The translations under genes were made by a program, and so were the position numbers. A stretch of 10,572 nucleotides of DNA from Terrirubrum sp051646285 (GTDB lineage: Bacteria; Pseudomonadota; Alphaproteobacteria; Rhizobiales; Beijerinckiaceae), in assembly GCA_051646285.1 (NCBI GenBank), contig JBOFCU010000011.1:1-10572 (forward strand), given 5' to 3'. Every line of letters starts with the position of its first letter. Position 1 is the first letter of the stretch. Below the pieces are notes generated by a model. The model saw only the letters and a program-made list of their open reading frames with translations. It was not told where the DNA came from and ran no database searches. This document shows, piece after piece, positions 1 to 6,927 of this stretch.

Positions 1-1526
1 CGGTTGCCGATGGCAGACAGAAAGCTGATCGTGCTGGCGGAGGCGTCACCGATCGCGGCCTTGATGATGCTCTGGTCGCGCTCGTTCGACAATCGCATCG
101 CAAACACAGTTGAGCACTGCGATAAAATGGTGGGATCAAGCTCACCCGGCCGCTGTGTCACAATCGCGAGATAGCAGCCATATTTCCGGCCTTCCTTCGC
201 GATTTTGGAAATGGCAGCACGCGTCGGCGCAAAGCCGAGCGCCTGATTTTCCGGCACATAGCGGTGCGCTTCTTCGCAGACCACGAGAATTTCGTATTGG
301 CCGCCGCTATACATAGCGAGATCAAACGCCATGCGCGACAAGACGGACGCGACGGCGTTGATCACCTCCGACGGCAGTGATGCAAGCTGAAACACGGTGA
401 TCGGCCGGCCATGATCGGGAATGCGGAAAATATGGCTGATGATCGGCTCAGGATTATCATTGCCCATCGCGCCATTGAACATGAAGCGATAGCGCGGATC
501 GTTTTGCAGCGCATCAAGACGCACGCGCAAGGCGCGCAGATGCACGCGGCTGAACCGCGGCTCAAGCTGGCCGAGAATATCATCAATCAGGCCAAATAAA
601 TCGAGCATACGGAATGGCGCAGGCGCTTCCGATGTCGTTCCGCCACCACCGCCGCCGCCACTCACCGAAATTGGGCGCTTCAACAGCGAGCTGGTCACTT
701 CGTGGGTTGCATTGGAGCGATATTTGGTTTTTGCCTGCGTGATCAACTCACGCAGAATATCACATTCTTCTTCCACAGCCTTGCGGCCGCGATACAGCAC
801 ATCGACAAATTCCTCAAAGCGGAACAGCCAGAACGGCAAATCAAGGGATGATGAATCCACTGTGATGGATGTGTCGGGAAATGCGGCCGCATATTCATTG
901 TGCGGATCGAGGATCAGGATGCGCAGGGTCTTGCGCGCTTCCGTGGTTTTGCGCAGCAGCACCGACACAGAACTCGATTTACCCACGCCAGTGGTGCCCA
1001 GCACGGCGAAATGCTTTTTCAGCATGTCATCGACGCAAACCGTTGCTGGAATGGTTTCATCCTGCGAGATGTTGCCAAGTGTGATTGTCGCGCGCTCACC
1101 AAGGTCGAAAATCTGCTGCAAGTCTGCATGGCGGATGCGGTGGGCCGGCGCGCCCAGATGGGGATATTCAGAAATACCCCGGCGGAATTCGCTTTTGCCA
1201 TTGGGCAAATCCAGCACGGCGCCGAGCAATTCGATCTCGACATGAATGGCGTTGGCACTCTCCTGCTTCCAAACACCGTCAGGCGAATGGATATGATAGA
1301 CCATGCCAGCGATACGCGATGTGCCGAGGTTGATGGAAATAAGCTTACCGATGGCCCAGCTGTGATGCAGGTCGAGCGTGGTCATCGAACTTTGCGTCGC
1401 AATCGTTGCGCGCGATCCGTTACAGGCGATCACATGACCGATCGCGCGGTCAGGCCGCTGCGCCACGTCACGGCGCTCGGGCTGTGCCGCGTGCTGTAAA
1501 GGATCTTTGGAAACGAACATTTGCAT
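1..1526 (-). CDS. HerA-type (DUF87) ATP-binding protein, C-terminus cut by window edge
   Basis: The minus strand is open for 508 codons with no stop and runs off the left edge. HerA-family proteins are hexameric RecA-fold DNA translocases. Residues about 25-170 fit a HAS-barrel-like N-terminal domain. Walker A is GTTGVGKS (177-184), followed by the strand ILILDPHNEY (203-212). Walker B is YEILVVCEEAH (411-421) with the acidic pair E418/E419. The HerA-typical run TQRPGELDPTILSQCS (457-472) is followed by RLSNERDQ (478-485). A run of seven glycines (290-296) sits in a linker between the Walker motifs. The chosen ATG has a GGA nine bases upstream; in-frame ATGs at 1535 and 1520 are alternatives, and an in-frame stop at 1554-1556 limits any further extension. 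It lies 93 bp downstream of uvrB on the same strand. No NurA, SIR2 or other nuclease partner is visible, but the left-hand neighbour is outside the window. The family call is firm; the cellular role is not. Confidence 0.9.
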   Translation of the reverse strand, partial: MQMFVSKDPLQHAAQPERRDVAQRPDRAIGHVIACNGSRATIATQSSMTTLDLHHSWAIGKLISINLGTSRIAGMVYHIHSPDGVWKQESANAIHVEIELLGAVLDLPNGKSEFRRGISEYPHLGAPAHRIRHADLQQIFDLGERATITLGNISQDETIPATVCVDDMLKKHFAVLGTTGVGKSSSVSVLLRKTTEARKTLRILILDPHNEYAAAFPDTSITVDSSSLDLPFWLFRFEEFVDVLYRGRKAVEEECDILRELITQAKTKYRSNATHEVTSSLLKRPISVSGGGGGGGTTSEAPAPFRMLDLFGLIDDILGQLEPRFSRVHLRALRVRLDALQNDPRYRFMFNGAMGNDNPEPIISHIFRIPDHGRPITVFQLASLPSEVINAVASVLSRMAFDLAMYSGGQYEILVVCEEAHRYVPENQALGFAPTRAAISKIAKEGRKYGCYLAIVTQRPGELDPTILSQCSTVFAMRLSNERDQSIIKAAIGDASASTISFLSAIGN

Positions 1527-1619
1527 GACCAACATTCCATCTGAATGGATTGATCATGAGCGCAACCTGTTAAAAAGCGTTTGGTGGATACCGTTAAAAT
1601 TGCGTGCTTCTGAACAAGG

Positions 1620-4397
1620 TTAACGGCTTTTGCGCCAGCGCTTGCCCTTGGAACCGGCGCTGCCGGGACGCTGCGGTACTGGCTTGTCACTCAGTGGCAT
1701 GGCTTCACCGCCACCAAAATTGTGCGGGCCCATATCCGCATCCGCCGGTTTGCGCACCCGCGTCTGCGCCGGGAGATTGGCGGCGCGGCCATAAGACCGC
1801 TCACCGGCATAAGACCCGGCCTCACGCTCCACATCCGCCTGCCGGGCCAGCGGGTCAGCCGCAATGGCGAGCTCAGTTGCCTGCAAGCGCTTAATTTCGT
1901 CGCGCAGACGCGCTGCGGTTTCAAATTCCAGATCTGCGGCTGCGGTGCGCATGCGCTTTTCCATATCCGCAATCACGGCCTTGAGGTTGTGGCCGGCCAG
2001 CGGCTCGCCCTTCTTGTCCACAAGACCGCTATCGACGGTCACGCGGTCGCGCTCATACACACTGTCGAGAATATCACCGATATTCTTCTTGATGCTTTGC
2101 GGCGTGATGCCGTGGGCCTTATTATACGCCTCCTGCTTTTCACGGCGGCGGTTGGTTTCCGCAATCGCCCGGTCCATCGAGCCGGTCATGTTGTCAGCGT
2201 AGAGAATGACCTTGCCATCGACATTGCGCGCGGCGCGGCCAATGGTTTGCACAAGGGATGTCTCGCTGCGCAAAAAACCTTCCTTGTCCGCATCCAGAAT
2301 GGTGACCAGCGCACATTCAGGAATATCAAGGCCCTCGCGCAACAGGTTGATACCAACCAGCACATCGAAGGCGCCAAGCCGCAAATCGCGGATAATCTCG
2401 ATGCGCTCGATCGTATCAATATCGCTGTGCATATAGCGCACGCGCACGCCATGCTCATGCAGATATTCTGTCAGATCCTCGGCCATGCGCTTGGTGAGCA
2501 CGGTCACCAGGGTGCGATAGCCCTTGGCTGCCACCTCTTTCACTTCGCCCAGCAAATCATCCACCTGCGACCGGGCCGGACGGATTTCGACAACCGGATC
2601 AATCAGGCCGGTGGGGCGGATGACCTGTTCAACAAAAACGCCGCCCGTGCGTTCCATTTCCCAATTGCTGGGTGTGGCGGAGACATGCACGGTCTGCGGG
2701 CGCATCGCGTCCCATTCCTCAAAGCGCAAGGGCCGGTTGTCCATGCAGCTTGGCAAACGGAAGCCATACTCCGCCAGCGTGGCCTTGCGCCGGAAATCGC
2801 CGCGATACATGCCGCCAATCTGCGGCACGGTGACATGGCTTTCATCGGTAAACACCAGCGCATTGTCGGGGAGATACTCAAACAGTGTCGGCGGCGGTTC
2901 ACCGGGCTTGCGGCCGGTGAGATAGCGCGAATAATTTTCGATGCCGTTGCAGGAGCCGGTCGCTTCCAGCATTTCCAGATCAAACATCGTGCGCTGCTCA
3001 AGCCGCTGCGCCTCCAGCAAACGGCCCATGCGGTGCAGCTCCTCGAGCCGGTGCTTCAATTCCGCCTTGATACTTTTCGTTGCCTGATTGAGTGTCGGAC
3101 GCGGTGTCACGTAATGGGAATTGGCGTACATCTTGACGAATTTCAGATCGCCGGTTTTCTGCCCGGTGAGCGGGTCAAATTCCTGAATGGTTTCGACCTC
3201 ATCGCCAAACAGGCCGACACGCCAGGCGCGATCCTCATAGTGCGCCGGGAAAATTTCAATGACGTCACCGCGCACGCGAAACACGCCGCGGGTAAAATCA
3301 CCAAGGCTGCGCTTGTATTGCAGCGCGACCAGATCAGCGATGAGCTGGCGCTGATCAATCCGGTCTCCCACCTGCACGGTAAATGTCATGGCCGTGTAAG
3401 TTTCGACCGAACCGATGCCGTAAATGCAGGATACGGACGCAACAATAATCACATCATCGCGTTCCAGCAGCGAGCGCGTGGCCGAGTGGCGCATCCGGTC
3501 GATCTGTTCGTTGATCGAGGATTCTTTTTCAATGTAAGTATCGGAGCGCGGCACATAGGCTTCGGGCTGATAATAATCGTAATAGGATACGAAATATTCG
3601 ACCGCATTGTTGGGGAAAAAACTGCGGAACTCGCCATAAAGCTGGGCCGCCAGTGTCTTGTTCGGGGCCAGGATCAAGGCCGGCCGCTGGGTTTTTTCAA
3701 TCACCTTCGCCATGGTGAAAGTCTTGCCTGAGCCAGTCACCCCCAGCAGGACCTGATCACGCTCATGGCGGCTGATGCCATCCACCAATTCGGCAATCGC
3801 CGTGGGCTGATCGCCTGCCGGCTCAAAATCGCTCACCATCTGGAAGGCGATACCGCCTTCCGACTTTTCCGGCCGGTCGGGCCGGTGCGGCACCCATGTC
3901 TGTTGCGGGTCAATAAACGGTGAGCCATCACGCAGGCGCGATTCCAGCGCCTTGGCGGTTGCATCCGCCCCGCCCAGACCAGCAAACGCAGCCGCATCGG
4001 GCGCGTCACTGAGAGCCAATGCGGTCCGCTCGCGCGGCTCATGCCCCTCGCGCAGACCATCCAGCGGCACTTCCTCAACCCAGCGCGGTGGTTTGCTGCC
4101 TTTTCCGCCAGACTTTGTTCCAGAGCCAGTCTTTATGGCAGCGCTGCTCTTGCCGGATGGCAAGCCCAAAGCCTTGGCGAGACGGGGATCAACCCCCGTG
4201 ACCGGCCCCGCGTCAAACCCGGCCTGCGGCGCTTCCCCAAAGCCTGACCGGCCGGACGCTGCTGTTCCCGGGCCGGCCGTGCCACGGCCAATCGCCGGAT
4301 TCAGCAAGGCAGCAAGATGCCCTTCCAGCGGCTTCAATACGGGCTTTGATGCCTTGGCGCGGGTGGCGCGGGCAGGATCTTTCGGAGGTCTGGCCAT
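1620..4397 (-). CDS. uvrB: Excinuclease ABC subunit B (UvrB) with extended N-terminus
   Basis: UvrB receives damaged DNA from UvrA, verifies the lesion with its ATP-dependent beta-hairpin, and recruits UvrC for incision in nucleotide excision repair. The chosen start gives 925 residues against 673 in E. coli. Canonical homology begins at about residue 185 (FQMVSDFEPAGDQP). Then follow Walker A GVTGSGKT (219-226), the beta-hairpin region with YYDYYQPEAYVP (from 272), DESH (518-521), REGLDIPE (687-694), the arginine-finger motif QTIGRAARN (717-725) and a C-terminal UVR motif that binds UvrC (about 806-841). Residues 1-184 are Gly/Ala/Ser/Pro-rich and start MARPPKDPARATRAKAS, resembling the extended UvrB proteins of Rhizobiales. 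The frame stays open to an ATG at 4619, but those extra 74 codons look non-coding and would overlap the divergent helicase gene. The ATG at 4397 has no strong ribosome site, so the exact start is less certain than the identity. The C-terminus is basic (KGKRWRKSR). Confidence 0.97.
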   Translation of the reverse strand: MARPPKDPARATRAKASKPVLKPLEGHLAALLNPAIGRGTAGPGTAASGRSGFGEAPQAGFDAGPVTGVDPRLAKALGLPSGKSSAAIKTGSGTKSGGKGSKPPRWVEEVPLDGLREGHEPRERTALALSDAPDAAAFAGLGGADATAKALESRLRDGSPFIDPQQTWVPHRPDRPEKSEGGIAFQMVSDFEPAGDQPTAIAELVDGISRHERDQVLLGVTGSGKTFTMAKVIEKTQRPALILAPNKTLAAQLYGEFRSFFPNNAVEYFVSYYDYYQPEAYVPRSDTYIEKESSINEQIDRMRHSATRSLLERDDVIIVASVSCIYGIGSVETYTAMTFTVQVGDRIDQRQLIADLVALQYKRSLGDFTRGVFRVRGDVIEIFPAHYEDRAWRVGLFGDEVETIQEFDPLTGQKTGDLKFVKMYANSHYVTPRPTLNQATKSIKAELKHRLEELHRMGRLLEAQRLEQRTMFDLEMLEATGSCNGIENYSRYLTGRKPGEPPPTLFEYLPDNALVFTDESHVTVPQIGGMYRGDFRRKATLAEYGFRLPSCMDNRPLRFEEWDAMRPQTVHVSATPSNWEMERTGGVFVEQVIRPTGLIDPVVEIRPARSQVDDLLGEVKEVAAKGYRTLVTVLTKRMAEDLTEYLHEHGVRVRYMHSDIDTIERIEIIRDLRLGAFDVLVGINLLREGLDIPECALVTILDADKEGFLRSETSLVQTIGRAARNVDGKVILYADNMTGSMDRAIAETNRRREKQEAYNKAHGITPQSIKKNIGDILDSVYERDRVTVDSGLVDKKGEPLAGHNLKAVIADMEKRMRTAAADLEFETAARLRDEIKRLQATELAIAADPLARQADVEREAGSYAGERSYGRAANLPAQTRVRKPADADMGPHNFGGGEAMPLSDKPVPQRPGSAGSKGKRWRKSR

Positions 4398-4504
4398 GGC
4401 GGCAATATGGGGCGAGTCCGGCCAAAACGGAAGGCTGATAGGAAAAAATGTCTGAGGCTCCACGCTGATGCTGACAACTTCTGTCCCTTCAGCGCGGGCA
4501 GACC

Positions 4505-4522
4505 ATGCCGCCGCTGCGGCAT
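4505..4522. repeat. Perfect inverted repeat in the uvrB/helicase divergent intergenic region
   Basis: ATGCCGC and GCGGCAT form perfect 7-base arms around the 4-base centre CGCT. The element lies 107 bp from the uvrB start and 84 bp from the helicase start. It could be a short stem-loop in the uvrB leader or a regulator-binding palindrome. There is no T-tract on either side, so it is not a terminator. The rest of this 209-bp region holds no clear promoter pair. A TACAAT at 4581-4586 is a possible -10 for the helicase but lacks a good -35. Confidence 0.45.
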
Positions 4523-4606
4523 TTGAGTTAACAAAGCATCTTACGCATTGCGGGCTGTCGTGCTGCACACCGTCATTCGCTACAATGGTACAAACAAATC
4601 GATTCG

Positions 4607-5713
4607 ATGAAATTTTCACCGCAACAGGACGCGGCCCTTGCCGCTGTGGCCGATTGGCTCAAAGCCAAGCCCGGCAGCGGCAATACACCGCAGATTTTCC
4701 GCCTGTTCGGCTTTGCCGGAACCGGAAAAACGACCCTTGCGCGCCATCTCGCTGACGGCGTTTCCGGCAAGGTGCTGTTTGGCGCCTTTACCGGCAAGGC
4801 GGCTCTGGTGATGCAACGCAAGGGATGCCATGGCGCATCCACCCTGCACGCGATGATCTACAAGGCGCGGGAGACGGCGGCCGAATCGCCCAATTTCGAA
4901 TTGTGGGATGATGCGCCTGCTGCCAAGGCCAAGCTGATCATCATTGATGAATGTTCGATGGTGGATGCGGAACTTGGGCGCGACCTCCTGTCATTTGGCG
5001 CGCCGTTGCTGGTGCTGGGGGACCCGGCGCAGTTGCCACCCATTTCCGGCGGCGGTTTCTTTACCAATGCCGAGCCGGAGGCGATGCTGACGGAGGTGCA
5101 CCGGCAGGCCGCGGATGACCCGATTGTGCGGCTGTCCATGGATATTCGCGAAGGCCGGCCGATTGTGCCCGGCATTTTTGGCGACACGCACATTGTGACG
5201 CGGGCCGATCTTGACCCGGAGCGGGTGCGGCAGGCCGATCAGGTGCTGGTGGGGCGCAATGTGACGCGACGCAATTATAATCAGCGGCTGCGTACAATCG
5301 CGGGATTTACCGACCCGCTGCCGCAAGCCGGGGATAAACTGGTGTGCCTGCGCAACAACCGCAAGAAGGGCCTGCTCAATGGCTCGCTCTGGACGGTGCA
5401 GGAACGGCGGCCATCGAAAAGTGTTCTGCTGAATTTGCGGCTCGCATCCGAAGATGATCCCTCGCGCAAATTTCTGCGTGTCAGCGTGCGGCCAGAATGT
5501 TTTACCGGCGGCATTGAGGATTTTGCGTGGCCGGAGCGCCGCGCCTATGATGAATTTGATTATGGCTCCGCACTCACCGTCCACAAAGCGCAGGGGTCGC
5601 AATGGGATGATGTGGCCCTGTTCGATGAGAGTTTTGCATTTCCCGATTCACGCGCGCGCTGGCTCTATACGGGCGTAACGCGCGCAGCCAAAAAGCTGAC
5701 GCTGATTGTCTGA
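4607..5713 (+). CDS. RecD-like SF1 DNA helicase (AAA_30 / UvrD_C_2 type)
   Basis: A 368-residue compact superfamily 1 helicase, predicted to couple ATP hydrolysis to 5'-3' unwinding of DNA. Motifs appear in the expected order: Walker A GFAGTGKTT (35-43), a motif Ia-like FTGKAA (61-66), Walker B IIIDECSMVD (111-120), motif III GDPAQLPP (138-145), the arginine-bearing TEVHRQ (162-167), LTVHKAQGSQWDDVALFD (323-340) and the final motif VI YTGVTRA (354-360). It is about half the length of RecD2 and lacks the N-terminal ERCC4/HhH-like region, so it is a minimal helicase core rather than RecD of RecBCD. No RecB or RecC is nearby. The ATG has no clear Shine-Dalgarno, but the N-terminus MKFSPQQDAA fits the family, where the Q-motif-like SPQQ lies near residue 4. 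It diverges from uvrB, suggesting a DNA-repair context; its specific role is unknown. Its stop is immediately followed by the stop of the convergent gene. Confidence 0.9.
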   Translation: MKFSPQQDAALAAVADWLKAKPGSGNTPQIFRLFGFAGTGKTTLARHLADGVSGKVLFGAFTGKAALVMQRKGCHGASTLHAMIYKARETAAESPNFELWDDAPAAKAKLIIIDECSMVDAELGRDLLSFGAPLLVLGDPAQLPPISGGGFFTNAEPEAMLTEVHRQAADDPIVRLSMDIREGRPIVPGIFGDTHIVTRADLDPERVRQADQVLVGRNVTRRNYNQRLRTIAGFTDPLPQAGDKLVCLRNNRKKGLLNGSLWTVQERRPSKSVLLNLRLASEDDPSRKFLRVSVRPECFTGGIEDFAWPERRAYDEFDYGSALTVHKAQGSQWDDVALFDESFAFPDSRARWLYTGVTRAAKKLTLIV

Positions 5714-6019
5714 TCAGCCGCGCAACCGGCCATATAATGACGAGGTTTCGCACGCCTCGCCGCTCACCTCCCAATTGGTGTTGTTGAGGACCATGCCGCA
5801 CGTGGCGCGGCGCGCACCGGCTGGCGTATTCAGGCAAATATTCTCGCCAACCGTATAATCCTGACCGCGGGCGCGGCAGGTGCAGGGCGGTAAAATGGAT
5901 TGGGCTGTCTGCCCCGCCGATGGCCACACGCGTGGCACCGCAGTCTCAGCCTGCGCACTGAAGCCCTGCATCAGCAAGGCCGTAAAGCCGCATCCCACAA
6001 GCCACCTCGAAACGGTCAT
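5714..6019 (-). CDS. Small secreted cysteine-rich protein, function unknown
   Basis: A 101-residue protein with a classic Sec signal peptide: positively charged start (R5), hydrophobic core VGCGFTALLMQGF, and likely cleavage after SAQA at residue 24. The mature part of about 77 residues has five cysteines (46, 48, 62, 74, 90), including a CTC pair. It carries the segments DYTVGENICLNTP and CGMVLNNTNWEVS. I associate this pattern, a Gly-Glu-x-x-Cys-Leu segment followed by Cys-x-Met-x-Leu-Asn-Asn-Thr-x-Trp, with uncharacterised periplasmic proteins of rhizobia. The odd cysteine count suggests two disulfides plus one free thiol, or dimerisation. The frame extends to ATGs at 6025 and 6058, but the GGAGG at 6028-6032 is 8 bases from the ATG at 6019 and only 2 bases from that at 6025, so 6019 is preferred. 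It converges on the helicase with no bases between stop codons. Confidence 0.75.
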   Translation of the reverse strand: MTVSRWLVGCGFTALLMQGFSAQAETAVPRVWPSAGQTAQSILPPCTCRARGQDYTVGENICLNTPAGARRATCGMVLNNTNWEVSGEACETSSLYGRLRG

Positions 6020-6027
6020 GACCATTG

Positions 6028-6032
6028 CCTCC
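6028..6032 (-). promoter_or_regulatory. Ribosome binding site fixing the start of the secreted cysteine-rich protein
   Basis: On the minus strand this reads GGAGG, 8 bases before the ATG at 6019. The spacing selects that ATG over the in-frame ATGs at 6025 (2-base spacing) and 6058 (upstream of the site). Confidence 0.6.
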
Positions 6033-6046
6033 GGCTGCTTGGCAAA

Positions 6047-6074
6047 ATGATAGCACAAGTCCGGTCAGATCAAA
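6047..6074 (-). promoter_or_regulatory. Possible sigma-70-type promoter for the secreted cysteine-rich gene
   Basis: On the minus strand a TTTGAT -35-like hexamer (6069-6074) is followed after 16 bases by TATCAT (6047-6052). A TG one base before the -10 gives an extended -10 (TGCTATCAT). Transcription would begin a few bases downstream, close to the ribosome site at 6028-6032, giving a short leader. The -35 is weak, so this is a prediction from motif match and position only. Confidence 0.35.
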
Positions 6075-6182
6075 GCGGCAGGCATCGCAATGCAACTGCG
6101 GCGCAACCATCGCTTTCACGTCATGCTGAGCGGCTGTTACCACTGCCATGTCAGCATCACCGGCATGCGCGAGACACCGCCG

Positions 6183-6497
6183 ATGACCATTCAATATGTT
6201 TCCATGCGCGTGATTTTCGGCGTCCTGTCCTTCAACGCCGCGCTTGCCGTGATGGTGCTGACAACGCCTGCACGCACCGCCGAAGTGCCTTCGGCCTGCA
6301 CGATATTTCCACGGGACATGTGGCTGCCGTTGCGCAGCATCATCAATCGGCTTGAGGACGAGGGGCTTGTGGTGCTGCGCCGCAGCGCTGATACACAGGA
6401 TTGCTACCGCGTTGATGTGCGCGACCCTGAAGGACAGGAGCGCTTGCTGGTGATTGATCCTGTTTCAGGCAAAATCCGGCGGGAAGCCAAAAAGTAA
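6183..6497 (+). CDS. Exported PepSY-like small protein
   Basis: A 104-residue protein from the chosen start. Residues 8-33 form a signal peptide (MRVIFGVLSFNAALAVMVLTTPARTA) with likely cleavage before EVPSACT. The remainder, from about residue 46, resembles a single PepSY domain: an amphipathic helix (LRSIINRLEDEG), two beta-strands (LVVLRRSADTQDCYRVDVRD), and the family's typical closing strand and turn (ERLLVIDPVSGKI). PepSY domains are found in periplasmic or membrane proteins and are thought to modulate proteases or other partners. Two cysteines (39 and 74) lie in the mature part and could pair. The frame is open back to an ATG at 6090, but residues encoded there are His/Arg-rich and would bury the signal peptide. 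Starts at 6183 and 6204 both leave a sensible signal sequence, and neither has a strong ribosome site. The gene diverges from the cysteine-rich secreted protein. Confidence 0.7.
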   Translation: MTIQYVSMRVIFGVLSFNAALAVMVLTTPARTAEVPSACTIFPRDMWLPLRSIINRLEDEGLVVLRRSADTQDCYRVDVRDPEGQERLLVIDPVSGKIRREAKK

Positions 6498-6525
6498 GAT
6501 GCTATTACATATCCTGACCGTCAAT

Positions 6526-6553
6526 TTGACCGCGCTGCCATTTCCACTACCCT
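6526..6553 (+). promoter_or_regulatory. Weak candidate promoter upstream of the glycine-rich gene
   Basis: TTGACC (6526-6531) is followed after 16 bases by TACCCT (6548-6553), about 40 bases before the start at 6594. The -35 is close to consensus and the -10 is poor. It would let the glycine-rich gene be transcribed separately from the PepSY gene, 96 bp upstream. Confidence 0.2.
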
Positions 6554-6593
6554 GCCCCGGCACAATCCGTGCGGCTTTATCAAGGGGGCAACC

Positions 6594-6854
6594 ATGGAAG
6601 CCATTATTACCCAGGTCATCAGCGGTGCCGTTGGCGGCAATATCGGCGGCGCGCTTTTGAAGAATCTCAGCCTTGGCGTTCTGGGAAATTCACTGGCCGG
6701 TATTGTTGGCGGTGGCGTCGGCGGTCAAATTCTGGGCGCGCTCATTCCAGCGCTGGCCGGCGGCATTGGTGGCCAGGTTGCTGGTGGCGGCATCGGCGGC
6801 ATTGTTGTCATGGCTATTGTTGGCATGATCAAGAATGCAATGGCCAAAGGCTGA
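6594..6854 (+). CDS. Small glycine-zipper-like membrane protein, function unknown
   Basis: An 86-residue protein in which 25 residues are glycine and nearly all the rest are Ala, Val, Ile or Leu; the only charged residues are E2, K23, K80 and K85. Glycines recur in GxxxG-type and GGxGG patterns across residues 11-77, for example GAVGGNIGGA (11-20), VGGGVGGQ (38-45) and GGIGGQ (57-61). The GGxGGQ unit occurs twice, suggesting internal duplication. Such glycine zippers pack membrane helices and promote oligomerisation. No signal peptidase site is evident. The start is well supported: AAGGGGG at 6582-6588 is 5 bases before the ATG. A strong hairpin follows the stop. I associate similar proteins starting MEAII-QVISGAVGGN with Rhizobiales, without known function. 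A pore- or bacteriocin-like role can be imagined but no immunity or export gene is adjacent. Confidence 0.8.
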   Translation: MEAIITQVISGAVGGNIGGALLKNLSLGVLGNSLAGIVGGGVGGQILGALIPALAGGIGGQVAGGGIGGIVVMAIVGMIKNAMAKG

Positions 6855-6865
6855 ACTTTTATATT

Positions 6866-6906
6866 CTTGGAGAGTGCTGTATCGCGCTCTCCAGGGTTTC
6901 ATTTCG
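6866..6906 (+). terminator. Rho-independent terminator-like hairpin after the glycine-rich gene
   Basis: CTTGGAGAGTGC (6866-6877) pairs with GCGCTCTCCAGG (6884-6895) around the 6-base loop TGTATC. This is a 12-bp stem with two G-U pairs. It is followed by GTTTCATTTCG, a moderate T-rich tail. It starts 12 bases after the stop of the 6594 gene and probably separates that transcript from csaA. On the opposite strand the tail would be A-rich, so it acts on the plus strand. Confidence 0.6.
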
Positions 6907-6927
6907 TCCCTATGAACGATGATTCGC

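Noticed and set aside
1527..1619. Terminator between uvrB and the HerA-type gene
   Set aside because: Imperfect arms (AACCTTGTT against AACAGGTT on the minus strand) exist, but the loop is about 40 bases, one arm abuts the uvrB stop, and no T-tract follows.
1722..3731. A 669-codon open frame on the plus strand, antisense to uvrB
   Set aside because: It lies entirely within uvrB, whose minus-strand protein has every expected motif. The antisense product resembles no family I recognise and mirrors the codon bias of the real gene.
4398..4606. SOS (LexA) box upstream of uvrB
   Set aside because: I looked for GTTC or GAAC direct repeats spaced by seven; neither tetramer occurs in this region on either strand.
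4398..4619. Extension of uvrB by 74 codons to the ATG at 4619
   Set aside because: The extra residues are Cys-rich and poly-Ala, unlike a UvrB N-terminus, and the extension would overlap the divergent helicase gene and consume the whole intergenic region.
6090..6182. Upstream ATG at 6090 for the PepSY-like gene
   Set aside because: It would add 31 His/Arg/Cys-rich residues before a clear signal peptide. Its AGG upstream is weak support, though this start is not fully excluded.
6511..6531. Direct repeat TGACCG spaced by 12 bases upstream of the glycine-rich gene
   Set aside because: Two 6-base copies are easily expected by chance and there is no third copy or symmetry to support a binding site.
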